The position numbers were made by a program, and so were the translations under genes. The notes under the pieces were generated by a model. It had not been told where the DNA came from, made no database searches, and saw only the letters and a program-made list of their open reading frames with translations. From assembly GCA_002794775.1 (NCBI GenBank), contig NBAY01000077.1:62001-126000 (forward strand): a stretch of 64,000 nucleotides of DNA. Reading direction: 5' to 3'. The stretch's first letter is position 1, and the number at the start of each line of letters is the position of its first letter. Shown piece after piece: positions 21,126 through 37,076 of the stretch. This stretch comes from Porodaedalea pini. Lineage: Eukaryota > Basidiomycota > Agaricomycetes > Hymenochaetales > Hymenochaetaceae.

Positions 21126-21612
21126 GGAGGATTGAGAAAATGGTTAAAACTGCGTTACGAGTAATGGACTGCAATCTCCCATAGCGATACCTCATCTGTT
21201 AGTTTATCGAATCATATGCCCCGTTTAGGCGGATTCTATCTGATAAAGTTCTTGTGATTCTCGCTTTGGATTATGATTCTCCGTTGAACTTTCCGCAATG
21301 AGATGGCCAAAATATTAATAATGCTTGGCTGGACTTCCACCCGACATGCATATGTGCACCACAGTAAGAAAGTGCTTGACGAGTCTTGCTTTTGTTTTCA
21401 GGGATATCCCTCCCAGTCTTCGCTGCCGACAGTCCAGCTCAGGCAACGCATGCTCATAACATTTCGACACTCACTAATAAGAACCACAAGAAAACACAAC
21501 CGCTACATTCCAAAAATACTACGATTAAGAAACTCGACGGAGTTGTCGTTTCCTGAACCCGAGCCACATTTGTGACGGCAAATTCAACGACCAAGACCAC
21601 GATGATAGTACC
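21126..21612. other. PMT1 3' region, no gene seen
   Basis: 487 bp between the PMT1 stop and the end of the M43 pseudogene, convergent. No ORF here looks coding on either strand. Confidence 0.5.
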
Positions 21613-22856
21613 CTAGTGCTGAAGGCGCTGAACTTGACCTGCGGTGTATTGAGTCCTGCACGCATCACTCGTGTAATCCATGAAATCGTCTGCAAAAGAG
21701 AAACAAATGTGCAGAATACGAGCGTTCAGGATCAATCTGTTTGGGCACAATCTACGGACCGGGTTGGGTCCGCCTCCGGAGCATGTATCAAGCCCGTAGG
21801 GCACCCTCTTGCTTGGAGTGCCTCAACCGGCGTGTCATCGACATAGTCTCCTGGTCCGTAGCATCCCTTGAGATTAAAAGGAGGTGAAAACAAGTAAGAA
21901 TTTCAATGACACGGGCAACATATGTTCTGATATGTCTGATACTGAAAATTAAGGTTAGATGACTTAACACACGATGTAACTTTTTGCGAGTGAGCTATTA
22001 GTATTAAAAGTTAACGCTCTCAAACGTGTGATACAGGCCGACCCAGTGACCAGTCTCGTGAGTGAGAACCTAAAGGACTGTATGGGCTAGAACTCACCCT
22101 CCCGAGATTGTTTTCCGCAATTGGTCACCCAGGGTGGTTGAGTAGCGAATGAGAATGAGAATATTAATGCCGTCGTACACTACTGGATCTCTCGACTGGT
22201 AGTCCGCCGGGAACATAGCAGAATGTTGCCGCAATCCTACGGAGTAGATATTGAGTACAGCGGGATCAGCGGCGCCGTAACGAACCCTCTTCTTCATGTC
22301 AAGCTGAGGCTGATCTGTGAGGCCCAGGGTCGACATTATTGAACCAGAAAACATGTGATAGCGATCAATGTCCATCAATAGGGATTGAAGTCCAGATCCT
22401 TGAAAGTTCCTGTTCACTTCTGCAATTTACTGCAATATTTGAGAGCCACTACGTATTGTATACACATATTTTATAATATAGGAAACCGTCCGGGACTTAC
22501 GAGACGTACCCGCCCCGCGTGTTGCCCGCGTACATGATAGACCATTACACAGGAACGGTGACGACGTTATCCTTCAAGTCATGCAATGCCGTGGCATTCT
22601 GTTTGTTCGCAGCCATCTTTTCTTGAAAGTCTCTTTACAAGAGAGCAACACGGCCTGGCGGCAATTTCGCTCCACAAAATGCACTAACAAACAAACAAAA
22701 AAGGGAAAGGCAAAATAATTCAGTCTAGGTTTCTCTTGGAAAGAGAAGATATAGTCACGGAGAGGACGCTATGTCATTGCTGACCAGAGGGCTGACGACC
22801 GCAGCCGAAACCATCACGACGCCTACTGCAAGTGAAAGGAGCGCGGAACGAATCAT
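21613..22856 (-). pseudogene. Secreted M43 (pappalysin-type) metalloprotease pseudogene
   Basis: Reading the minus strand, ATG 22856 opens a signal peptide (MIRSALLSLAVGVVMVSAA). A normal intron leads to the CGAKLPPGR segment. The body follows: VTVPV, MYAGNT, GSGLQ, LMDIDRYH, LNIYSVG and FPADYQSRDP. The zinc site HETGHWVGLYH is present near 22040, then GCYGPGDYVDDTP, TCSGGGPNP and the Met-turn DFMDYTSDACR with stop at 21613-21615. This is the full architecture of basidiomycete M43 proteases. It is broken by in-frame TAA in CGAKLPPGRVALL-stop, a second TAA where relatives have Tyr (VTVPV-stop-W), and a frameshift just before the zinc motif. The zinc-binding residues themselves survive, so inactivation looks recent. 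Confidence 0.85.
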
Positions 22857-23979
22857 TCCAGAGAACCTTGAATCTCTGAATGCCCAGTTGCAAGAGTAAC
22901 GAAATGCGGGCAGGGCCTCAATCTGGCGGTTCATCAGTCCCTTTATTCCCTCTAGACGCGACAAAAGCCTGGTGCGTCGCCTTCTGAGTCGGTGAGCTAC
23001 TGATAGAGACATTCTGAAGCGAATATGCTATCCGGTTTGTCACGCCCGCGCTGGCTTTGCAGCCAGCACAAAACGTGTATTGGCGACAGAGAACACATGA
23101 CAGCGAATCTAAGAGGCCCACGTCCTGAAAATTTCCTTCTAGTACGACGTCCAATAAAACGGAGTTGCCTAGTTCTGACATTCAAGATAGAGGACGTAGA
23201 AGGCGGCGCTCTGCAATGTCGAGTTCAAGCTAGCAAGCGATCCAGATCAACAGACTAATCGTAGATGATGGAGTTCAGAGAGCATAGAGCGATGACGTGG
23301 AACGAAGAGTAGCCGAGACTACGTTGCAGACAAGAGCATTCAAGTTGATCAATGGGCTAGATCATACCGAATGGCCTCGCTTGTTTGCTGTGCTGTAATA
23401 TGTCACCAGTCTCTTGCAATGCCAATGTCTTCCATACGACGACAAAAAGCGATATCTCATCTTGGCAGTCCTGTCGTTAGTAAATTAGAGACGACCTTGC
23501 AAGTACATGCGCGGGCTATCGTCATTGACACTCACCGGTTTGGTGAGTGTTGTGTTGGATGACGCTACTCCGAGCCTGACACGTTACCATAGAGTCCGAG
23601 TAAGTAAGAGTTTCATTTGAGCGCCCTTTGAAAGTATGGATATGCTGCACTTGCCTCTTGATGAATGGCTAGTGAAGGACTAAGCTGTAAAGAAACTAAT
23701 GTCAAAAGCAAGAACATCCCTTTGAGTGCTCGGAACACGAATGACAATATTAGCTTCAACCTCTCTCTGCCACATCTAAGGCTATACTTTGCGAATTATT
23801 GCTTTCACCAGGAGGTTGATAGAGCGAATTCGAATCCGAGTCGAGATGAGGTTTGGGCGTCTATATTTGGAAGGCCCGTTACGTATGCTTCAATGACGAG
23901 TTAGTCACGGTCAGCTTGCTTCAAGTTCAGTAGTACTCTCTTGTTCTCGTACCGTGACCATCCTTGCTCAAAGTTCCGC
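22857..23979. other. Gene-free stretch
   Basis: About 1.1 kb between the M43 pseudogene and the CCCH gene. ORFs on both strands are short and without domain or codon character. A small hairpin (GCTGGCT-ttgc-AGCCAGC) lies near 23050. I see no RNA gene. Confidence 0.5.
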
Positions 23980-25455
23980 ATGTCAACATCATCCGAGGAT
24001 GCTCTCAAGGAAGAGATCGCGCGACTCTCAGGTAGTACTCTCCCGAAAGCTACCCAACGAGAAAGCTCCCTAACCCGATACTAGGCGCAATCAACCGTCA
24101 TAAGACAGGATCTTCTGACAAATCCGCCCCTTTCTCAAGTCGAAGCAACGCATATGTCAATCCTAACTACAGGCTACCATTAAAGCCTGCATCTCGGTCG
24201 AATCATACAATCCACAGGCCTGCGGCTGCAACCGCTATCGCACGCCCTCCTGTCCAGCCACGCGAAGTTGTTATTGATGGAGTAGCGTTTCAGTCTTCGA
24301 AGCGCAGCCTCGTCAGGAAAGATCGTGCGTATATAACAATTGTCATCTGCGAATTGGAGTGTCCGCAACTCCGTATTAACCGTCGCCCGCCTTGACAGTT
24401 GCTAAATCGCCGTCAGCACTTACGCCCCCTTTCAGACCGGTTCAGCCTCCTCGTCATGACTTTGCAAGGAAGTATCCTGGAACCCGTGCTCCTCAACGTG
24501 CGTACAAGTCCAAAACTTCTCGTCGTTTGCCCAGGAACCACAACATGACGTTAGATAACGGAAGAAAACCTGTCAGGTCCGTCCTTTACTGCTTTCGTTA
24601 CGAGTTTGCGAGCGGCGCAGGATCTGATGTTCTCACAGGATGGGTCGAAAGACCAAGTCTATGAAATATGTCGACAAGCAGTGTCCTCGCTTTTCAACTA
24701 CTGGTGCGTGTCTTCATTGAATCAGCTACTTTAGTCTCGAAATTGACGGCGGCCGAATTGATTAATCTCTCAAATTGCAAAACTTAGGAGTATGTACTAA
24801 AGGTCTCACTTGCTTCTACAAGCACGATCCGGTTAAGATTGCGATCTGTTGGTCGTTCTTGTACGGCAACTGTCCCAAAACTGCCGAGTCTTGTTCCTTG
24901 TCCCACGATCCAGCTCCCGAACGTACACCACTTTGCGTCCATTTTGCTAACAATGGACGATGCAAGAACGGCGACGACTGTCTCTTCCCCCATGTACGTG
25001 TCGGTCCTCGGACTGGCATTTGTCGTGACTTTGCCGTGCTTGGTTATTGCGACAAGGGCATCGACTGTGAGCACCAGCATGTCAGGGAGTGTCCTGACTT
25101 CGCAGAGAAGGGCGCATGTCCGAATCCGCTATGCAAACTGCCACATGTCATTCGAGCGAATCAACGAAGGGCTGACGCTGCAAAATTGGTATCTGGATCG
25201 GCTGCCATGGCACCAGTGGCTCCTGCAGTTACGTCGGAGAATAGTTCTGAGAATTCAGGAATAACTTATGGGGATGATGCTAAAATTGGAGATGAGTATA
25301 TTTCTCTGACTTTTCATGAAAGTGAAGAGAGCGACGAAGACGAGGACGAAGAGGAGGAGGAAGACGAAGATGCTGATGCTGACGGCGACGAAGATGAAGA
25401 AAGCGAAGAGGATGCTGGTTCCAATGAGGTCGGTGATATGGAGGTGCATCTTTAG
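23980..25455 (+). CDS. CCCH zinc-finger protein, ZC3H3/Red5 type
   Basis: Five tandem CCCH fingers sit in the C-terminal half: CPRFSTTGVCTKGLTCFYKH, CWSFLYGNCPKTAESCSLSH, CVHFANNGRCKNGDDCLFPH, CRDFAVLGYCDKGIDCEHQH and CPDFAEKGACPNPLCKLPH. The order and the FAVLGYC and HVRECPDFAE signatures match ZC3H3, whose fission yeast homologue Red5 works with the MTREC complex in nuclear RNA decay and poly(A) RNA export (family knowledge). The N-terminal half is basic and disordered; the C-terminus is a long Asp/Glu tract. About five exons. The Met at 23980 starts MSTSSEDALKEEIARL. Convergent to DAK, with 243 bp between stops. Confidence 0.85.
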
Positions 25456-25698
25456 CTTGTCTTGTTTACCTCTGGCCATTCTTTATTGCGTGTATTTCAA
25501 TGGCATGTACCATGCATTATCTAGAGATTGTCAATAAACTGCGAGAATTTGCATTGTACTATTTGGACTTTGCTGAGTACTTAGAGTTCATCACGGTGAT
25601 GGAGCGTAAGATGGTTTTATATGAATTTTACATGATTCTGCTTGATTCGCTCATGAAAAAAATACAGCCGTTCATACTTCTCTTGCTTGACCTAATAT

Positions 25699-28061
25699 CT
25701 ACAAACTTTCCAAGATGGTCTTGACTCCCCAAGCGCCAGGGTCAGCGACTTTTTCTTTCTTCAAAAAGTCGCTCTCCACATAAGCACTTCGGCCGGCTTT
25801 GGCATCAAGATTCTTCGTCCTCTCGGCGGCCTCAGCAGCTGCTTTGACCGCGCCAGCAAAACCAGAAGACGAAAGTGTCCGGATGAACGCCGCGAGAGGG
25901 TCGATGAGGGTCCGCGAAGGGGGCCGCGCGCGCGTATAAGACAGGAGGCGAACGAGCGCGTGATCGAGAGCTGAAGACCAGACCTTTGGCGTCACCTCTG
26001 AGTCCTGCGACGTCGCTGCCGAAACGAGCCCTTGCGCAAGTGATGAGAAGAAGATACTGCGCAAATGTTAAGCATTGTTTCGCATAAGAAGAAATAGGAA
26101 ATATTTACGAGTAAAGTGCTCCACTAGTGCCGCCCATCTGCTCCTCGGCTTGCTTTGCGATAGTTAGTGTAGCGCCGATGATGTCATTTCCAGAGATATG
26201 GCCACTTTGTAATTCCTTGAGCACGCCTAGAAGTAGGTTAAGCCTGTCGGGCGTCTCTTCAAATCTGCTCTACATGTGTTGACTGACCTTCTGCGCCTGC
26301 TTTGAGAGTTAGTCCGCAATCGCCGTCTCCAGCAACGTTATCCATTTGCGTGATCTCAGGCTCGGCAGCTATGAGTGCCTTGCATGCCTTTGAGATCGCA
26401 TTGACGAAGCTTTGCGCGTCGACTGCAGTGATCTTTGGGTAGCTCTCTACCGGCTCTTTCTGTACTAAAGGAGCAGCGGCAGCTTGAAAGACCGGAACAG
26501 GAGGCAGTGATGAGGACCACCTCCATCCCGGTACCTCTGCCTTCTCGTCCAAAAGGGAGAGTATATCTGACTTCGAGGGTGTGTTTGAGTCTGAAGCGGT
26601 CGGAAGGAGGAGAAGGGTGAGGGAGAAGCCAGGCATGTTCAAACTCGTCTGGAAAGACAATATTAGAAACGTTGTCTGAACCAGCCGAGGAAAGACACTG
26701 ACCATGAAGCTTCCGACCAGAACGCGATGGATCTTAGCTTTGCCTCCCAGAATTTTCACCGCTTCGCCGGCGATCCCAGACATCTCGAGCTCACTCAGTC
26801 CGCCCAGGTTGTTCACCATGAGCACAACCTCATCGGAGCCATCGTTCTTGAAGGGCAGAAAAGAGCGTTCCTCGTCTGAGGTTGACGTGATGAGATTGAG
26901 TAGCTGCGAGACGAGCTTGTTGAGGGGTGGCACGGGTGAGAGTCGCGTATGGCCTGGCTCGTTGTGGATACCCATGCCGATTTCGACCTCGGTTGCGGAT
27001 AAGTGAGATTTTGCAGGCTCTGTGCCCGGAACCTGATATAGATAGAAGTATGAGTCTAAGTGCCTATGGGGTTTGGAATAAAGACGGACGTGACAATGCT
27101 CAAGTCCAGCGCCGACTGTGCCTAGTCGAGTGGAGAGCCAAGTGGACATGTTATACACTTCGTCGAGACTCGCGCCACGGCGTGCAAGGGCACCAGCAAT
27201 TTTATAGACGATGACGGTCCCTGCGAGACCTCTGTACCTAGGATGAACAATCATAATTACTTTGAACTTTAAGCTACAATACCTTCGTCCCACAATACTC
27301 CCTTGAGACTTCCCAACGCTCACGTCATCTCCGACGTTAATGAATTTCACGTCGTTTACTTTGTCGGGATGGGATGCTGCGTAATTTTCTTTCGCCAAGC
27401 CGAAGTTCAAGACATCGCCTGTGTAATTCCTTTCAAACGGATTATATGCGCAGTAGTTTAGCTTTCCGGAGATTTGTATTTGTATATTAGTGTGCGCACT
27501 TGACGATTATGAGGGTGCTGATTTGATGAAAGACGTTAGTGTTGGAGCTCAAACTTCAACAGACGTAAGATATACACACCCTCGTTTGTTGTCCACAAGT
27601 TCGATGCCCCGACGAACCTGGCTCGCATTTGGAGAGGCAAAAACATTTCCACAGACGGCAGCTTTCGATCGCGGTTTGTCAGTAGAATAAAGAGCCCACA
27701 GGTTCAGAAATACTCACCCGTCAGCATACCGTCTCCTGCAATGTATCGATCGCAAGAGGGTGAGGATTGTAGCACGAACCCTCTAGTCTACGCACCTACG
27801 AAACCAGCATGTGCGGGCTCATGACCCGAACCGCCCCCGCAAATTACAGCGACCTTGCTGCTGTCCGGTTCAGCTTGGTAGAGGACTGTAGAATGGATGG
27901 GCTGAATGTGAGAGTACTAGCAAGTACAGTAAACGTGACACTAGCAGACCTTTGTTCGCAGCATCCAATTTGAGCTTGGGATTGACAGTGCACAAACCTT
28001 TGAGTGCGTCGACGACGAGCGTCGCAGGGGAGTTAAGAAAGTGCTTGTCAGAGCCGAGCAT
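25699..28061 (-). CDS. DAK1: Dihydroxyacetone kinase (DAK1-DAK2 fusion)
   Basis: Phosphorylates dihydroxyacetone with ATP in the cytosol, for glycerol use or detoxification. The DAK1 half begins KHFLNSPATLVVDALKGL and has CGGGSGHEPAHAGFV and CYTGDVLNFGLAKE. The substrate-binding His lies in GLEHCHV, rejoined to PGTEPA by splicing. The DAK2 half has DGDCGLTLKAGAEG, supplying Mg-ATP aspartates, and ends VKTILESL. About nine exons; exon 1 is 28061-27950 and leaves one base for the next codon. Three introns in the DAK1 half and linker (45, 57 and 54 bp) are multiples of three without stops, so the genomic frame reads straight through them. Confidence 0.93.
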
Positions 28062-28269
28062 TGTGATTTGGCTCAAGAACTTGAAAAAGACAAAATGACA
28101 GCTGAGTGGTATTATATTATTCAGCCGCATGCTTCGATTATTACATCCGGAGTTTGGCTCTGTTGTCCACTTTTGACCACCCGTGACCATGGATTCGGCA
28201 GAGAAAGCAACATTACAACTCCGCGAAAAAAAACGAAACATAAACATAGACACGTATGAAAGCATGGCA

Positions 28270-30634
28270 TCATTCAGAAAACCTTCGTAAAACTCCCATT
28301 ATTTCGCCGTCGACGTCCACCAAACTTGCTTCTTTGCGCCCTATCTCCATGTACACTTCGCCTTGCATATTCGCCCCAAGCCCGCGCTTTACTAGATGCC
28401 AGTCCTGCGGACTCTGGCCTCTCGAATATATTTCCAGCAAGTCAGGGTCTCTGGATAAGCAACACAATTAGAAGAGAGAAGCATTGTTTTGAATAAGAGA
28501 ATATAAACCAACAATCCCAGCGCTCTCTTTCCCTCGTGAAGATGCCACGAAGTCGCAGAAAATAACGAGCTCGAATACGTTAACTGATTGGATGTAGTGA
28601 CGACGTGCTGCGACTTCTGAAGCACGATCTGAACGGGCGAGGACGAAAACGCGCTTGCTCTGAATGCGAAGACCGTTCCTGAATGCACGAAACAACAACA
28701 TTGCATTGACACGTACATCTTCTCTTGCTCAGCTGAGACGATCTCCCTCAGACGATCAATGAGTTCGATACTTCTTTCAGCTAGGTCATGGCAAGCCACG
28801 GCATCCAAAATGTCGTCTTTCCTTTCTGGCGAGGGCACCAAGGCGAACAGAATATTATCCATCTGAGTTCTATTGAGTTAGAAGTGAGATTGATACCGTG
28901 ACATTTCAGTTACTCACACAAAGGTATCTAACAAGTCTACAGTGGGTATCCAGGGGGTCGGAGTCCGAGAGATGGACGTGAAGTTCAGAGAAAGAGTGGG
29001 ATAGTGGCAATTTGGGCAATGTTTGGTCCACACCCGACATTTGATGTTCGAAGGCTGAAGTTCCTAGAGGGGGGTCGTTTTGGGCATGAAGATCAATAGA
29101 GGAATTGAGAATTTGGGAGTCGAAATTTGAGGCGACGGATTCATATCCTGATGGTGTGATATATTTTGAAGTTTCTGGTGGCATATCAGTTGACACTGCT
29201 TCATCGCGCTCAGGAGCCGCAGTGACTTGAGGGCCTGCTTCAGAAGACAGCGCGTCTTCTAGTGCTTGAGAATCGACGGGCAACTCAGAACCAACCTGTG
29301 AGATCTCAGGTTTGTCCGAATAATTGTCATTGTGTCGTGCTTGAACACCATGCGCGGACTCCAAGCGAGACTTTTCCTTCACGGCTCCAACTGAACTGAT
29401 CATCTGAGACTTCGGGTTCGATGGAGAGCCGCCGATGCTGAAATTCAAGTAGCCTGGCCAATTCCACTTCCGAACGTCCATGTTTACATTCATGTTGAAC
29501 GCAGGTACGCCCCAAAAGGTCTTGTCGGAAGCCCTCGTATGCTTTGGGTCATTCACAGGAAAAGAAGACGCTGCAGAAACCTGTGATGGGAAATCGCCAT
29601 TCGGAGTATTACATGTGGTTGTGGCCTGCTGAAGAGGTGCCGGCCGACTCTCTAAGATGCGCAATAGATGCCAGATTAAAGCAGGAGGGCACTGCAGCGG
29701 AGTTGGTTTCGAGGTAATAATGCACGAGGAGATGAGCACGAGAGGAAAGTAGTGTGGTGGTAGTTTGTCTTCTAAAACGTCTACTAGAGGCACCAGTTGA
29801 TTGCTCAGCGGGTGGATCCGGATGCCTTCGGTCGGAGGTCAGAGATAAAATATCGCCGTAGCATAAAAGGAAAGAAGAATAGCTCACCAAGGTAGTCTGA
29901 GAAGGAAACTTGCTTGCCAAGATCCCAGCTCCAAGCCCAAACGGTAAAAAATCGCTCGAGTTGAAGTTCTAATGCTTCTTTGCTCAATTTCTTCAGGATC
30001 GACGTGAACGAGCCGTGGGTCACCTTACCGACGCAGTTAGGTTCGGGTAAGGGCGCATAGAAGCGAGAGGTAGATATACCTTGAAGGCTTCGTATCCCAG
30101 AAGAAGTCGCGTTCGCAGGGCGGTATCGTGAAGAGAAGCCTCGTTATGATCGTAGGCCGGTTCCTTCTGTTTGCCCTTGCCTTTCTCGTCCTTCCGGGAT
30201 ACACGAAGCATTTTCTCGAGCTCGAAGCACTGATTTGCTTGTTGTGAAGTAGCGGGTTAAAATAGTGAAGATCGATACTGACGGCATGTATCCAGAAATC
30301 AGGCTCAGGGGAGAGCATGACCATCCTTCTGCTCTGCGAGTGAATTGACTCACAGGTAGCTTGTGGAGCAAATATCCTGGTTGAGGAGACTTAGCGTTGG
30401 ACACCGGAGAGCGAGACTGATGAGCTGCGCTCACGTTGTGAAGTTGGCCATCGCTTTGGCTAGGCCGACCTGGCGAAGGACCCTGTCCTTGGACACGGCA
30501 TGATTGTTTCCGGTGTAGAAGAGGACATGGGCTTGCTCTTCAGCGTCCTCGTCGTCTGGATGAGCTGACTCCGGAGGCTTCAGAGTTGGATTGTAGATGA
30601 CGAGGTACAGGAGACTAGGCGGAAGCTTGTTCAT
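28270..30634 (-). CDS. CCZ1: Vacuolar fusion protein Ccz1
   Basis: Partner of Mon1 in the Rab7/Ypt7 guanine-nucleotide exchange factor that drives endosome and autophagosome fusion with the vacuole. The N-terminus matches the longin-like Ccz1 start: MNKLPPSLLYLVIYNPTLKP, DDEDAEEQAHVLFYT, then RVLRQVGLAKAMANF. Next come SRRMVMLSPEPDFWIHA and, after a Ser-rich disordered region, a C-terminal conserved part (MDNILFALVPSPERKDDIL, GLRIQSKRVFVLARSD). The start at 30634 is chosen because relatives begin here. A Met at 30730 is in frame only if an intron (gtaagt...gtgcag) is retained. Several small exons; not all junctions were fixed. Divergent to the ubiquitin protease, 109 bp between start codons. 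Confidence 0.82.
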
Positions 30635-30743
30635 GAATGTCGCTGCACACTCTGTGGCGCGCACCCCAAAGTGGCAAGCTTGACTTACGCGTCGCGAACT
30701 TTGCCCATCATCCTTCTTGCTTGCGCCCACCTCCTAATCATAG
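30635..30743. promoter_or_regulatory. Divergent promoter / 5' UTR space, CCZ1 and ubiquitin protease
   Basis: 109 bp between opposed start codons, containing a possible CCZ1 5' UTR intron with donor gtaagt and acceptor gtgcag on the minus strand. Transcripts of the two genes may overlap. Confidence 0.5.
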
Positions 30744-34896
<4,153 letters not shown>

Positions 34897-36577
34897 AAGC
34901 TGTATGCATGCATCGTCAATCGAGGGACTGCTTTAGATACATATGTTTTGGACTTGTATTTTTACCAGCCCTGGAGTTCCCGGCGAAGCCGGGAACTCCG
35001 CTGGCCATCAATCCGAGTTTTTTAGGCATTGCTTAATCTGAGTTTTTTTGTTTCTTCAGATTTAATTAATGCAATTTCTCACTCTAAAAGCTATACCTAT
35101 TTAAAGTTCCTTGCTGGCCATCAGTCTAAGCTCTTAGAACAATGCTTCATCTTAGTTCACATGATTCTTCAATTGCAAAACTATATATCTCACATATACA
35201 TGCTTGAAAGCAATCTGAATTTTTATTGTATGACACTCTATTTACAACAAAAGCTCACTAAGTACAATATTGGTTGTTGAGAACTTGAAGATAGAATTAG
35301 TCTCCTTCAATGGAAAGACATAGTGCATAATACCTGCTTCTCATATCTTCATTTAAAATAGAAAGGATATTCTTTATACAATATAGATACTATGTTAGGA
35401 CACCTTATATTATATTCATAAAAGACTATAGGTGTAGGCCTGCTAGAGTATTCTCACTACTTCTAACATGTTGCTGACTTCCTATACATCATGACTTGAC
35501 CCTGATGTATTGAGTGTCTGACATTCCAAGACACAAACTCTGAAACACAACCATGTAGCTGTACTACAATTATGAGGAGTCCAAGTCTGAGACTCAGTGG
35601 CAGTCTCCAGACCTTTGGAGTCTGGCACATTATGTTCAGTTCATGCCCTTTTCACATTCTATTCACTGCCCAGATCATCCAAAGCTTATATGCACTTATA
35701 CTGAGTTGTGCTATGTATACTCTGGCATGAGCCAGACCAATGATTTACATATTCTGAGAGTAACTCTCAATGGACTCCTATTGGATGATTTTCTACTGAA
35801 ATTTATTTTATAATACACATGGAGAAGATAGCAGAATATTTTTCTAACTGACTTTTTTTTTCAGCATTTTTCCTAACTTTTTCATGTGAGGAGTATAAAA
35901 TTGATTGTAGATGATTTGCATGCTGCTGCTTTGGAGTTACCACTTTTAGCCATCAAAGTTTTGAGAGAAGAGCATGATTTAATTAAATTATTTTTCCCCT
36001 GATTTTTTCGAATTTCTTTCATATTTTTTACAATTTTTTTCATAGAGGAAATGAGTTGATTGAGCCTACAGAGCGGTCTGCTCACAGATGTGTGCCCATG
36101 TGCAGACATCATGTGATGATCTGCAATGTTGCCGCTTTGAGCCATCAAATGTTTCGGAGCTGGCCGGAGCAGGAGCATGTGTGTGACAACTAAAGAAGGA
36201 AAAAGGAAGCATCAAAAAATTGAAAGTCCGAATTTAGTCAGCATGTGGCTGTGTCAAAAGTAGGGGGTTGCGTTAAGATTGAAGACGTCTATGTATTCGT
36301 GCTTATCAAGCGATGTCGGTCAAGTTGTTTCGATATACTGTTTTTTTATATAGTGGTCTAGAGAGAATAGCCTGATCGGTGTGCATGTTGAATGAGTAGG
36401 ACATGAATAACGCAAGGACTTCAGAGAAAGTTACAGGAGTCAGAAGGCGACACCTGTTGTTTGAATACCGTGGGAAACAAAACTATACAGCATTGTCTCG
36501 ATTGAGCGACTCCGAGATCGACCAAAGCTTGAAATCTACGACCCGACGACGACGACGAAGACATACTCTCGATTAAC
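34897..36577. other. AT-rich gene-free region with degenerate repeats
   Basis: About 1.7 kb with strongly biased AT composition and no plausible gene on either strand. It opens with a perfect hairpin (34973-34999) and holds two pairs of diverged direct repeats anchored on gccatca: ctggccatca at 35001 and 35114, and gccatcaa at 35949 and 36141. Likely old transposon debris. The last ~200 bp should hold the RPL43 promoter. Confidence 0.55.
34973..34999. repeat. Perfect 12-bp hairpin, 3-nt loop
   Basis: Arm 34973-34984 (ggagttcccggc), loop gaa, and arm 34988-34999 is the exact complement. GC-rich in an AT-rich setting, about 75 bp downstream of the UBP12 stop. It could act in the 3' UTR or mark an element end. 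Confidence 0.85.
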
Positions 36578-37076
36578 ATGGTGCGTCATTAAACAGTGTT
36601 GCAGGTATGATTCTGACCGCTGCTGCCATAGACGAAGCGCACTCGCAAGGTTGGCGTCACCGGAAAGTACGGCACGGTCAGTACTAGTTTTACTCGAGAT
36701 GTAGAGGCAGCTGTTCACTTCGTGTCGAATAATACAGCGTTACGGTGCCTCCCTACGCAAGCAGGTCAAGAAAATGGAGATCACCCAGCACGCTCGTTAC
36801 ACTTGCACTTTCTGCGGCAAGGTGATCGATTTCTGTCTTATGGTACTGCGCGCCGGTATTGACACTCTGATTATAGGACTCGGTGAAGCGTACCGCGGTG
36901 GGTATCTGGGAGTGCCGTGCGTGTCAAAAGGTTATTGCTGGTGGTGCTTGGACAGTCTCGACGACTGCCGCTGCTACTGTCAGAAGGTGAGCTCAGAATT
37001 GTTTTTGTGCAAGCGAACATGTTTGACCCGTCTGCCTAGTACGATCCGTCGTCTCCGTGAGATCACCGAAGCTTAG
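36578..37076 (+). CDS. RPL43: 60S ribosomal protein eL43 (L37a)
   Basis: Five coding exons: 36578-36580 (ATG alone), 36632-36676, 36738-36821, 36877-36986 and 37040-37076. They give 92 residues, the exact eL43 length. The protein begins [31 protein letters not shown], and has the C4 zinc ribbon CTFCGK to CRACQK, then GGAWTVST and RRLREITEA. It sits in the large subunit. An isolated start codon exon is common among fungal ribosomal protein genes. Four introns in a 279-bp coding sequence is intron-dense. Confidence 0.97.

Noticed and set aside
22070..22100. A 28-bp intron (gtgagt...tttag) that would rejoin the M43 frame before the zinc motif
   Set aside because: Too short for these introns, and the splice leaves the wrong frame for HETGH. 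Two upstream stops would remain anyway.
35882..36178. 98-codon minus-strand ORF in the AT-rich block
   Set aside because: Its repeated LMAQSGN/LMAKSGN peptides simply reflect the underlying degenerate DNA repeats. No homology or splice context supports a gene.
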